Assembly (NCBI GenBank): GCA_002170235.1
Contig: NHFO01000063.1
Coordinates: 2,560-64,113 of the forward strand
Length of the DNA stretch: 61,554 bases
Direction of reading: 5' to 3'
From: Flavobacteriales bacterium TMED113
Lineage (GTDB): Bacteria > Bacteroidota > Bacteroidia > Flavobacteriales > TMED113
The translations under genes and the position numbers were made by a program. The stretch's first letter is position 1; each line of letters begins with the position of its first letter. Below the pieces are notes generated by a model, which saw only the letters and a program-made list of their open reading frames with translations, searched no databases and had not been told where the DNA came from. Below, one piece after another: positions 11,245 through 21,200 of the stretch.

Positions 11245-14200
11245 AAGTTTTCCCAATCCCATAGGAGGACCTGGGTTTAAGCAAACGTATAAGCGTCCTG
11301 CTAGTAGTAAGTATCGTTCTAATGCAAACCATAGCGGACCTGGGACAGATTATCAGATAACATTTAATAATAGTGGAGCAGGGAGTAATCCCTTAGGAGA
11401 GGATATAGTCCATTACATAGGAGCAAATGCTACACGTAACTGTGTAGACTACTGTGACTTTAGAAGAAGTCCTATACACCGTTGGTTTCGCCCTAGTAAG
11501 AGAGACCACAAGTATAGTGATGACGGAGGTCTAATTAAACTAGACTTCGGTAATGAGAATGAATCATGGCAATCAGTAGTAGAAGGATATAACGCAGAGC
11601 CACGTAGTGGTAAACCTGTCTTCTGGACAATGGAGAAACAGGTTACTAATACTCAACCACTCAATCTATATTACTCTTACTGGCCTGATGATACTATGCT
11701 TACAGTGGGTAGTGCCACTCCGTCAGCAGTAGGAGAGGGTAGAAACCAATATAAACTAATAAGGACAATAGGATATGTTTTTACATCAGAGTCAGATGCT
11801 AATACATTTAAAGACCCTAATGAGAATGTAGCAGCAATCTACCATTACAAGTATCAGAATCCTGATGGAGTGACTTATGGGGAGGATATAGACAACTTCT
11901 ATACTATCGACCCTGCTAGAGAAGTCAACCTACAAGGTGGGCCCATTGCTCCTGCAAGAGCATTTGACGAAGAGTATGTGTATCAGGGCATCATAGGGTA
12001 TTGTTTTACTAAGGATAGTCCAGTTGCACCAGTAGAAACTATCAATGATGGTAGTAATATAGGACCTACAGGTCAGTGTATTGATAAAAGTGGGTGGTAT
12101 GCCTACGATGAAAACAATACAGGTAGCGGAAGATACTCTGGAGGACCTGGATATAGTCTTAATAACTACAGAATGTTTGACCCAGTGGGTTATGCAGGAG
12201 GAAATGGAGCAAATCCAGCTACACCTGGGCTAGCAGGATGGGGAAATGGCACGGATGGAGTAGAAATACTTAGTGCAGATGCTAACTTTGAGTGGTTTTA
12301 CGGACTAAATGGTGCAACGAAGGCTGCGGTACCTCGTTACTTAGGATTTGAAGACTCCTATGACACACAATTCATGTATTATTTGTATGACACGTCATAT
12401 CCTTGGAATGGTCCTGTCTTCTCATGCCAGTATGTACTCAATGATGCACCTTGTTGTGATGCTGATGATGACCCATGCATCCCTAATCTGTCATTTCACT
12501 CACATTTTTACGAAATACGTCAAGATTCATGGCAAACTAACGAAACACGTATCAAAATTAACGATGGAGACGAGGATACTAACGCATGTTTCTTTGAAAT
12601 AGACACAAAAACGAAAAGAATACTGTTTAGATACACCTCTAACAACGGAAACTTCTTCTCAAGGGGTCAAAAACTCAATGGATGGGACTTAGCTGCTGTT
12701 TATTACTTCGGAGATGAGCTAAAATGTGGTATGATGGAGCTAACTGGTAACGGAAATGACTTTTCTTACGGCTCAACCATCACTTCTGAGACAGGAGCAA
12801 CCGCATTAGTGCTTGCAGGGCGCGGAATTCCCAACAAAGCTGCCTTTTGTGGGGTGTATGAGTTCCCAAAACGCATATCTTACTACAAAGTGGAGATAGA
12901 CCCTAACGCATTGATACCTCATCGCACACTAGATGAGGCAAAATTGAAGGCAGTAGTCAATAATAAGGGGGAAATCACTAAAATTAAGATTATAAATGGC
13001 GGAATAGGTTACAAAGACCCTATTATAAAGGTGATAGACCCGCGTGTCATGGATGATTTCTCCGCATCTGACACTTCTAAGTTTGTAAAGAAGTGGTCAC
13101 CTAAGATGAATCCCGATTTTCAGAAGGCAATTCCCGCACCATCGTCAAAAGATGAGAATCAAGAGCACATTGAAAACACATATACCGTATTTGACATCAA
13201 AGACAGGAAGAAAAAGGGCACAAGTAAGAATAAAGAGAAGGCAGTATTCCGCGAAGCAGTGTTAGAAATCCAAAGAGTCGACTCATATGGGTCTATTAAG
13301 TCAATTCGCATCGTAGATGGTGGGTCTGGATACAATCAAGTTAACTTACCAGAGGTTATGGTGACTGACCCAGAGAGTATGAAGTTTACATCACCCCCTG
13401 TAGACGATGGTGACGTCACTATTGATGCAATGGGGAAGGAAATGGCAGAGGCATTCAGTGCTGTAGGTGACTATGCACCTTCTATTGCTTCCGAAGACAC
13501 TGATAATAGGTCTTTTACAACTCAACTATTAGGTGATATTACTAGAGGTAAGGAAGTATCAGTCCCAGACAGTTACATTCGCGTTGCAGAGCAGACACAG
13601 GACGAGACTAGGCACTGTTTTAACATCAAACAGGACTGTATTGAAATAGATGCAAGGGGTAATGTATCCTCCGCACTCCCAGATGAGGAAACATTCCAGT
13701 ATGTGAGTCAGATATCCCCAGGTGTTGCTAAGTTTGAGAAGGATATTATGCCTGGGATATACTCTACTGGTCAAGCGGTAGACAAATATAACGATGACTC
13801 ATCACATGTATACGGTGCATTCGGTAAAAAGAATTGTATAACAACTGGTCAACCTAAATTATACAATATATCAAGGTGGTTTGATATGCCTTGCGCATAC
13901 TTAGATGTTGGACAAGAGGAAAACTTAACTAACAACCTACCCAACATCACTAAAGTGAGGAGAGGTGGTAGTAGGACTGCCAGTGATAATGAAAAAGCGT
14001 ATGGATATCTACCATATAAGTATTGCGCATCGGAAGAGGAGTCTGCATCATATAGAGTATCATTAGAAATTAAGGGTAAGACCATTGGTGCGCAGGGTGA
14101 AGCGTTTATGAATTTCTTTAAGAAGCAAACTAAACCTGTGCTTGCGCCAAGACGTGTAGTCCCAAAGAGTAACGCAAGCGGAAATGCGAAAGTATGGAAT

Positions 14201-14878
14201 TGTAATGATGGCACAGTAGATGGACGTTGCTACCGTGACCCTAGTAACTCTGCAAATATTATATTCATCCCTATAGGTGGAGATGAGAATACATATGATT
14301 ACAATACTGGTGTTGGTTTAAATGAGGTGCAGCAGTTACAACTATGGATGGGTAGTAATGTGTCAGGCACAACTTCCACTAATTACAATTATGGTGGTGG
14401 AAATTCTATATCATACAACGCAATGAATGTAAACTGCGGATCATACCCAGGTGCAGAGTGTTGGGATACGTATACTCGCGGAAGCGGTAACACTACAGGA
14501 CCTCTAGATGTGTATTGTGGATATGATGGAAGCGGAAATAAACTTGCAGGACAAAGATGGTGGGAGATAACTGCGTTTGGTCGCACTAATCCTTGGTGCA
14601 CAGGTTGCACAGGTGGTGGTGGGACTGGTGTTGGACTAACATTTGTGAATGATGCGTCGATTGCAATCAACCCTCAGCGTGTGGATGAAAACAATAATAT
14701 GCGTTTAGGACCATATGATGGTAAAATGACTGTAAGAAACTATTTGACTGGTAGTACTGTTGCACTAGGAAGGGCAATGAATAATACAGGTAATCCATTC
14801 TTTGATGAGTGTAGTCAAGAAGTGCCTACAGGACGACCATATAATGCAGGAAACGAACTTAACGGAGAATTCACTTAA
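11216..14878 (+). CDS. virion structural protein, 1220 aa, cysteine-rich
   Basis: Starts MATYIQETGRSFPNPIGGPG. An N-terminal region (about 150-270) has IYHYKYQ, DNFYTIDPAREV and YQGIIGYCFT, which resembles the repeat of DUF5648-type proteins. The middle and C-terminal regions are unusually rich in Cys (for example CCDADDDPC). Two GSGY-type repeats occur: ITKIKIINGGIGYKDP near residue 590 and KSIRIVDGGSGYNQV near residue 697. A Lys-rich linker (DRKKKGTSKNKEK) lies between. The last third is rich in Gly, Asn and Tyr, like a fibre tip or spike. Its place, before the PAAR-like protein and gp25, suggests a baseplate-associated or tail-spike component. No enzymatic motif was found. Confidence 0.7.
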   Translation: MATYIQETGRSFPNPIGGPGFKQTYKRPASSKYRSNANHSGPGTDYQITFNNSGAGSNPLGEDIVHYIGANATRNCVDYCDFRRSPIHRWFRPSKRDHKYSDDGGLIKLDFGNENESWQSVVEGYNAEPRSGKPVFWTMEKQVTNTQPLNLYYSYWPDDTMLTVGSATPSAVGEGRNQYKLIRTIGYVFTSESDANTFKDPNENVAAIYHYKYQNPDGVTYGEDIDNFYTIDPAREVNLQGGPIAPARAFDEEYVYQGIIGYCFTKDSPVAPVETINDGSNIGPTGQCIDKSGWYAYDENNTGSGRYSGGPGYSLNNYRMFDPVGYAGGNGANPATPGLAGWGNGTDGVEILSADANFEWFYGLNGATKAAVPRYLGFEDSYDTQFMYYLYDTSYPWNGPVFSCQYVLNDAPCCDADDDPCIPNLSFHSHFYEIRQDSWQTNETRIKINDGDEDTNACFFEIDTKTKRILFRYTSNNGNFFSRGQKLNGWDLAAVYYFGDELKCGMMELTGNGNDFSYGSTITSETGATALVLAGRGIPNKAAFCGVYEFPKRISYYKVEIDPNALIPHRTLDEAKLKAVVNNKGEITKIKIINGGIGYKDPIIKVIDPRVMDDFSASDTSKFVKKWSPKMNPDFQKAIPAPSSKDENQEHIENTYTVFDIKDRKKKGTSKNKEKAVFREAVLEIQRVDSYGSIKSIRIVDGGSGYNQVNLPEVMVTDPESMKFTSPPVDDGDVTIDAMGKEMAEAFSAVGDYAPSIASEDTDNRSFTTQLLGDITRGKEVSVPDSYIRVAEQTQDETRHCFNIKQDCIEIDARGNVSSALPDEETFQYVSQISPGVAKFEKDIMPGIYSTGQAVDKYNDDSSHVYGAFGKKNCITTGQPKLYNISRWFDMPCAYLDVGQEENLTNNLPNITKVRRGGSRTASDNEKAYGYLPYKYCASEEESASYRVSLEIKGKTIGAQGEAFMNFFKKQTKPVLAPRRVVPKSNASGNAKVWNCNDGTVDGRCYRDPSNSANIIFIPIGGDENTYDYNTGVGLNEVQQLQLWMGSNVSGTTSTNYNYGGGNSISYNAMNVNCGSYPGAECWDTYTRGSGNTTGPLDVYCGYDGSGNKLAGQRWWEITAFGRTNPWCTGCTGGGGTGVGLTFVNDASIAINPQRVDENNNMRLGPYDGKMTVRNYLTGSTVALGRAMNNTGNPFFDECSQEVPTGRPYNAGNELNGEFT

Positions 14879-14880
14879 TA

Positions 14881-15414
14881 ATGGCATTTGGATTTCTAAA
14901 ACCTGTCACATCATTGAATGGATTACCTTGCACTGGTCATGGTCTCTGTTTACCCTCCACTGTACACTCAGTACAGTCTTGCGGTAGTCCACCAATACCT
15001 TATACTATAGTAATTAAGAATAAGACTTGTTGGTGGCCACCTACACCACTGATACCTACTTTCCCTATTACGCCAGATCGCGCAATGGTGCAAGTAAACA
15101 GAATCCCTGTTATGGTATTTGGTGATACATTCACCTTGCACATTGCCACATGTACGAATATAATAATCTATATGTGTCCGTGTGGCAAATCAGTGTGTCC
15201 AATTCCAACTCCTATCCCCTGTAGTAACCTAACTATAGAAGATAATGGTGGAGTTGGTCACATTAGAGTCTGTAATGCAACAACGCTTACAGTCTTTGCA
15301 CATAAACGTCCACTGGCACGTATCCTAGACCCTCTAGGAGTCGGAGTACCTGGATTTTCTTATCCTTGTTACTCTATGATTGCATTTGGACACCCAACTG
15401 TGTTAGCATCTTAG
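14881..15414 (+). CDS. PAAR-like spike-tip candidate, 177 aa
   Basis: The protein is rich in Pro and Cys (about eleven Cys). Two segments, VQVNRIPVMVFGDTF and TVFAHKRPLARILDPLG, resemble the strand-turn units of PAAR proteins (V.vnG.P.a..gDp). PAAR proteins form a metal-pinned cone on the tip of the gp5/VgrG spike. The position two genes before gp25, in a tail cluster, suits this. The identification is by pattern and could be wrong, since the exact PAAR motif is not kept. Confidence 0.45.
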   Translation: MAFGFLKPVTSLNGLPCTGHGLCLPSTVHSVQSCGSPPIPYTIVIKNKTCWWPPTPLIPTFPITPDRAMVQVNRIPVMVFGDTFTLHIATCTNIIIYMCPCGKSVCPIPTPIPCSNLTIEDNGGVGHIRVCNATTLTVFAHKRPLARILDPLGVGVPGFSYPCYSMIAFGHPTVLAS

Positions 15415-15431
15415 TAAATTAACCTTAAATT

Positions 15432-15578
15432 ATGGCAACTAAAACTGGAATGATGGGTACATCTTATAATACTGATGTAAGACCCAAGAAAACTCGTCAA
15501 GGACGAGGTCAACATACCAAATATTCGGCAACAAGTAGGAATAGCGCGAAAAAAAGATATAGAGGTCAAGGAAAATAG
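15432..15578 (+). CDS. small basic conserved protein, 48 aa
   Basis: MATKTGMMGTSYNTDVRPKK then TRQGRGQHTKYSATSRNSA is strongly basic (Arg/Lys/Gln-rich) with no acidic cluster. A nearly identical type of small protein sits upstream of gp25 in T4-type cyanophages, from memory. Function unknown; a role in nucleic acid or virion contacts is possible. Confidence 0.7.
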   Translation: MATKTGMMGTSYNTDVRPKKTRQGRGQHTKYSATSRNSAKKRYRGQGK

Positions 15579-15589
15579 TCGGAAAACCC

Positions 15590-15597
15590 TATAAATA
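15590..15597 (+). promoter_or_regulatory. T4-type late promoter TATAAATA
   Basis: Exact TATAAATA in the gap before gp25. In T4 this -10-like element is read by RNA polymerase with gp55/gp33 and the clamp. It precedes the baseplate operon 25-6-giant gene. Confidence 0.65.
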
Positions 15598-15651
15598 GAT
15601 TATAGCGATAGTAACCGCCTGTAAAAGTTCTTGTTCATACCCAGGAATAAC

Positions 15652-15807
15652 ATGGTGATTAGAGTAGACAGAGCAGAATGGTTTATCGCTGAGGGTAAAA
15701 CGTTAATAACCGACTACCCAAGTGATAAATATTCCAAAAAAGGATGTAAATGCCGAGTTACAAATTCAGAGCAGAAAAATACGTCAGTAGAGGGTTCAAG
15801 GACTTAG
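15652..15807 (+). CDS. possible 51-aa protein overlapping gp25
   Basis: ATG 15652 with CAGGA upstream opens MVIRVDRAEWFIAEGKTLIT and more, overlapping the first 58 bases of gp25 in another frame. The non-overlapping 33 residues look protein-like, the overlapping tail does not. Could be a true small gene or a leader frame. Confidence 0.3.
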   Translation: MVIRVDRAEWFIAEGKTLITDYPSDKYSKKGCKCRVTNSEQKNTSVEGSRT

Positions 15808-16163
15808 CAATTTCGTTAAATGCTAACCCTTCTACTAAAGATTTTGGTGCTGTGAAGAATGAGAGAGCAATTTCTCAATCTGTAAGGAATCTTTTACTGA
15901 CTATGTTTGGCGAAAGACCATTTCAACCTGAGATTGGGTCTAGAGTCAGAAAACTTTTATTTGAGCAATGGGATGTCTTTGCTGCTGATGCTATTCGTAC
16001 AGAGATATTCAATACAATGGAAAGACTAGAGCCTCGTATTGAAGTGACAGAGGTTAAAGTTGATGATTCACCAGATAATAATGCTGTTGATATATCAATG
16101 GATTATATTATTGTTGGACAAGAGTTAGTCCAAAACGTAGAATTCCTATTAGAGAAGACGTAA
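15750..16163 (+). CDS. 25: baseplate wedge protein gp25
   Basis: 137 residues, close to T4 gp25 (132). KDFGAVKNERAISQSVRNLL and FGERPFQPEIGSRVRKLLFE are the hallmark segments of the gp25/lysozyme-like sheath-initiation family (GPW_gp25). The EPR motif region appears as LEPRIEV. In T4, gp25 joins gp6 and gp53 at the core of the wedge and starts sheath assembly. AAAAGGA precedes the ATG. The gp6 gene begins 2 bases after the stop. Confidence 0.92.
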   Translation: MPSYKFRAEKYVSRGFKDLAISLNANPSTKDFGAVKNERAISQSVRNLLLTMFGERPFQPEIGSRVRKLLFEQWDVFAADAIRTEIFNTMERLEPRIEVTEVKVDDSPDNNAVDISMDYIIVGQELVQNVEFLLEKT

Positions 16164-16164
16164 C

Positions 16165-18258
16165 ATGCCTGCTATACCGTCACAATTAACTTCTCTAGAT
16201 TTCTTTGAGATAAAAGAATCAATCAGGTCTTACCTAAGAACTAGGAAAGAATTTACTGATTATGATTTTGAAGGTAGTGCTGCCTCATATCTTATTGATA
16301 TTCTAGCTTACAATACTTACTACACTGCTTTTAATGCTAACATGGCATTGAATGAAGCGTTCTTAGAATCTGCAACTGTAAGAGATAATATTGTAAGAAT
16401 TGCTAAACAATTAAATTACACTCCTCGCTCAATTAAAGCACCGAAGGCATGTGTCCATATTAAGGTGCAAACTACTACAGCATTAAATGGCACTACATTC
16501 CCTGAGTTTTGCATATTAAGTAAAGGAGATGTATTTGTCGCTGATAACGCATTAGACACATTTACGTTTACTTTGACTAGAGATATTCAAGTCCCAGTAA
16601 ATACAGGCACAGGTATTGCAGACTTTTCTAACGTTGTCATATATCAAGGGAATTTATTAACATATAATTATACAGTTGACTACACTAAGAATCAGGAATT
16701 TGTAATTCCTGCAGAAAGTGTTGATACTGAATTGTTAACTGTAGATATTTCACCAAATGCTCAGTCTAGTGAAACTGATACTTACAATCTAGCAGGAAAC
16801 GTAACAGGACTTGATGAAAACTCTCGTGTTTACTATCTGGAAGAGACTGATGACCAAAGATATAAGGTTATCTTCGGTGATGGTATAATCGGACGTCGTT
16901 TAATTGATGGTGAATACATCACTATGAGTTATGTCACCACTTTTGGTGTCGAAGCAAACGGTGCTGACAACTTTGCATTCATAGGACAGATAAGAGACTC
17001 TGATGGTCGTGTGATACCTCCACAGAATATCTCCACAATGACAATGGAGAAGGGTCAGCAAGGTGAAGACCAAGAATCATCATTAAGTATTAAGTTTAGA
17101 GCACCTAGAGCATATGCAACTCAAAACCGTGCTGTAACAGAATCTGACTATGAGCACATTGTCACTGAAATATACCCACAGGCAGCGTCTGTAACCGCCT
17201 ACGGTGGCGAGAAACTATCTCCACCTGTATATGGTAAGGTATACGTTGCAATTAGACCAAAAACAGGAAATAAACTGAATGAGTCTACAAAAGCAAAAAT
17301 TGAAAAAGATTTAAGGAAGTATGCAGTTGCATCTATCCAACCTGAGGTCATTGACCCAACCAGTTTTTACATTATTCCAAAAGTTTACGTTTATTACAAC
17401 GCAAATGGCACTGCACTTACTGGAAGTCAGTTAGGTACTAAAATTTTACAGTCAATCGACGAATATAACAGAAGCGGACAGACTGACAGATTTAATAATC
17501 GAGTTGAGGGGTCAAAATTCGGTGCAATGGTCGATAATAGTGATACATCAATTTCTGGTAACGTTACACAACTTACATTGGGTCAAAATATTGATAAATT
17601 CACATTTGGTAACGTATTTACACAATGTTTAAATTTTGGTAACCCACTTTATGACCCAAGTAGCTTTGCAGGAGACCCAGAAGGCAATGGAAGCAATTTA
17701 GGTGAAAAATGTAAACCTAATTTCTCTGTTGTTAAGTCTGGCACATTCTATGCAACTGATTATACTGAAGAATTGGTTAATTTGACTACTGGGACAACTA
17801 CTACTGCTTCTACAACAAGCACAGTCTTCTCTACCGACGACACAACACAAGTTTTAGTGCCTGTAAACATCAGAGACGATGGAATGGGCAATCTTATGTT
17901 GGTTACTACTAGAGATGAGACAGAAGTTGTCTTAAATGCTGCTGTAGGCACTGTAAACTATGGAAGTGGAGAAGTTTGTGTAGGTCCTATTGCTATTCAG
18001 CAAACACCTGACGGTACAGAGCAACTTCCAATCTCTGTTATGCCAATATCTCCAACTATTGAGATTCCCCCAGGTGTAGACCCAACTTTCTTTAACCCAG
18101 TAGTCAATCCTATAGATTATAACACTCAGAGTTTGCCGATTGCGTCTTTTGACCCTAACAATTTCTCTGGTTATAACTTAGGTGACACAAGTGGTCTAAA
18201 TATCATTGACTACCCCTCCGATACCTTTACGTATCCCGTAGATACCTCTTGTTTCTAG
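16165..18258 (+). CDS. 6: baseplate wedge protein gp6
   Basis: 697 residues (T4 gp6 is about 660). The N-terminal region (SYLRTRKEFTDYDFEGSAAS, YLIDILAYNTYYTAFNANMA, ATVRDNIVRIAKQLNYTPRS) is the well-conserved gp6/gpJ domain. The C-terminal half carries RAYATQNRAVTESDYEHIVT and a beta-rich end. The last 120 residues are Thr/Pro/Asn-rich and look like an extra tail compared with T4. gp6 forms the inner ring that holds the wedges together. Follows gp25 directly and precedes the giant gene by 6 bases. Confidence 0.92.
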   Translation: MPAIPSQLTSLDFFEIKESIRSYLRTRKEFTDYDFEGSAASYLIDILAYNTYYTAFNANMALNEAFLESATVRDNIVRIAKQLNYTPRSIKAPKACVHIKVQTTTALNGTTFPEFCILSKGDVFVADNALDTFTFTLTRDIQVPVNTGTGIADFSNVVIYQGNLLTYNYTVDYTKNQEFVIPAESVDTELLTVDISPNAQSSETDTYNLAGNVTGLDENSRVYYLEETDDQRYKVIFGDGIIGRRLIDGEYITMSYVTTFGVEANGADNFAFIGQIRDSDGRVIPPQNISTMTMEKGQQGEDQESSLSIKFRAPRAYATQNRAVTESDYEHIVTEIYPQAASVTAYGGEKLSPPVYGKVYVAIRPKTGNKLNESTKAKIEKDLRKYAVASIQPEVIDPTSFYIIPKVYVYYNANGTALTGSQLGTKILQSIDEYNRSGQTDRFNNRVEGSKFGAMVDNSDTSISGNVTQLTLGQNIDKFTFGNVFTQCLNFGNPLYDPSSFAGDPEGNGSNLGEKCKPNFSVVKSGTFYATDYTEELVNLTTGTTTTASTTSTVFSTDDTTQVLVPVNIRDDGMGNLMLVTTRDETEVVLNAAVGTVNYGSGEVCVGPIAIQQTPDGTEQLPISVMPISPTIEIPPGVDPTFFNPVVNPIDYNTQSLPIASFDPNNFSGYNLGDTSGLNIIDYPSDTFTYPVDTSCF

Positions 18259-18264
18259 GTAATA

Positions 18265-21200
18265 ATGCAGACTAAGAATATCAACGTATCAGATAGAGTT
18301 GAAAATCAACTTCCTGAGTTTATTAGGCAGGAAGATAGACAACTTGTTAATTTTCTTTTTGAGTATTACAAATCTCAAGAGAAAACAGGACGTCCTTATG
18401 ACATTCTGAATAATCTGTTAAATTATCTCAATCTTGATAACTACAACTCTAAAACGTTGTCAAGTTCTACATTATTGCTTAGTGAAATTAGCACTATTGA
18501 TACAAAGATAGAAATAGAGAGTATTGATGGATTTGTCGAGAAAAATGGCTCGATAATGATTGATAATGAGGTTATCTACTACGAGTCTGTGACTCGAGGA
18601 CCTGATGCCATCATTACCCCAGGTGTATCGTATCCACAATTTAATAAAAAGAAACAACAACTAGAAAATCCATTTCTTCTGTTTGATGGTGTAAGAAGAG
18701 AGTTTCCTTTATCATTTTTAGGCACTCCTGTAGCACCTCCTAGTGCACAACACCTAATAGTCATAACATACAACGATATGTTGACTCCTGATGTTGATTA
18801 TACAATCAATGGTAGTAATTTAGTATTTACAGTAGCACCTAGAGCAAGAAGTGGTGCAGACGACTCAGAATTTACTCAAGTTACATATTTGGTCGGTTAT
18901 GCAGACCAACCTATTATAACATTAGACGATGTTAGCTATACAGAGTGGCAAGGCACAAAAAATTATCCATTACGTGTAAATGATGTTGCATATAGTCCAA
19001 CATCTGACATTGGACTCGTAATTCAGAAAAATGGTAGATTACAACAACCATATGTTGATTATACTGTTTTTGAGACTACCGTAATCTTCAAAAATCCGAT
19101 TGGAGCAGCAGACGAGATTGATATTAGGTCTGTTGAGTATATTGCTCCTGTTTTTGGTAGTGGTGCTTCTGCTGTTGTTGCTGTTAACGCTGCAGGGCAA
19201 GTTTCCAGAATTATTCCTAAAACAGGTGGTGAGAAGTATCGTTTAGACTTCAACCCTAAAGTAATAATCACTTCTAACGATGGAAGTGGTGCTACTGTTA
19301 GGTCTTTGATTGGTGGTATTAAAAATATTAACTTAATTGATGGTGGACAAGGATATAACTCTTATAACCCTCCTATACCTGTTGTAGCAACCCCTACAGA
19401 CCCTAATGGCACTGCTGCAGTAGTTTCATTAACTGTAGATGATGAAACAGGCACGGTTGATAGTATTACTATAGATGACAGTGGTAGTGGTTATAGTTTT
19501 ATCCCTTCAATCACATTTAAGAATCCATCAGGTGCTACAATCAGTCCCTGCACGATTGATAGTGAAGGAAGAGTAAATGTTGACAGCATTTCTGTATTAA
19601 CAATGGGAAGTGGATATTCTAATCCACCAACTGTTTATATTGACCCTGCCCCTGCTGATGGTATCAATGCACAAGCACAGGCAAGAATAAACCAAGATGG
19701 TCAAGTATATGAGATACAAATAACCAATAGAGGTAGAGGATATGTAACTGCACCTAGAGTTGCTATCATAGACCCTGTTGGTGCTCAAGTCCTCGATGTT
19801 ACTGTTGCATCTGGGTCAGTTACCAACATTGAGATGTTGACAGGTGGTAGTGGTTACAATGATGCTCCATCTGTGTATATTGTTGACGATAGAAAGGATG
19901 GATTTGGCGAACCTATCGGTGGTATTGGTGCAACTGCTGCAGCAACTATATTCAACGGTGAAATTACTGATATTAATATTACAAACTTTGGTAGTGGATA
20001 TTCTACTGAGTTTCCTCCTAAAATCTTTATCGCTGAGCCAAAAGCAGCAAGAGCATCTTTAGATGTTGGATTTGATGAAGTTACTGGATATGACGTAATA
20101 GAACCTGGAATAGGTTATTCACCTTCTGCCTTTTTAGAGTGCTCTAGAGGCGTTTCTGGTGCTGTTACATACGACAATTATCATAACGAAGTATATGCTA
20201 GTGAAGCAAACTTAAGACAGTCAAATCACCTTGCAGGAGCAGTTGTTGCTAATCTTGACAGTCTGTTTATCAAAGAAGTATTTGATAAGTTTAGAAGGCA
20301 ATATTTACCTACTCTAGATATTGATTTTTCAAAAGTAGACCCTGTACAAGTTATTAAAAATATTAGTGACTTCTATATCTCAAAAGGTACTGAATTAGCA
20401 ACTCAATATTTGTTTAAAATTCTTTTTGGTGAGAATGTATCACTATTCTACCCAAGAGACGAAATCATCTCACCATCCAACGCTACATGGGTCGTAGACA
20501 CTGTTTTACGTGCTGAGTTGATATCTGGTGACCCTGCTAACCTAATTGACTCCCAAGTAGTCCAATATGCTGATGCTGTTGACCTAAACATCAAACAAGC
20601 AAACGCATTGATTGAAAACGTCATTACTATTATTGAAGGTACTGACACAATCTATGAATTAGCAATATCAGAAGAAACATTAGTAGGTCTCTTTAAGATT
20701 CCTTATAAAACGACTCTAGTTGAGCCTTTATCTACAGATGGGCAAATAATTACCGTTGACTCGACTATTGGATGGCCAGAAAGAAATGGTACTATATTAA
20801 TTAACGATGTAGAGCAAGTCCAGTATAAAGAGAAGTCACTTAACCAGTTTATAGAATGTACTCGTAGTAAAAACAATGTTGTAGAGGATTGGGATCCAGG
20901 TACAATTGTCCAATCCGATATCTTCGTATATACCAATTTTGGCACAGATACCGAGTGTAAGATGAGAATTCTTGGTATTGCTGAAGCAGGTACAACAATA
21001 CTAAACGATACTGGGTCATACTATCTAAAAGGTGATAAATTAAAAGTTGCTAACTTAGGTGCGACTGATATTGACGAAAGATTAACTTCTTGGTTGTATA
21101 ACGTTAAAAAACTTATTCAAGTTACTTCTGCTACCCCAGGTGGTGTTAATAATCAGACAGCAACTATAGTTTGCGATAATCCACATGGTTTACTTGTTTC

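Noticed and set aside
12348-12602. Plus-strand frame inside the 1220-aa gene, rich in Met and His
   Set aside because: Composition is that of an out-of-frame shadow; the enclosing frame is continuous.
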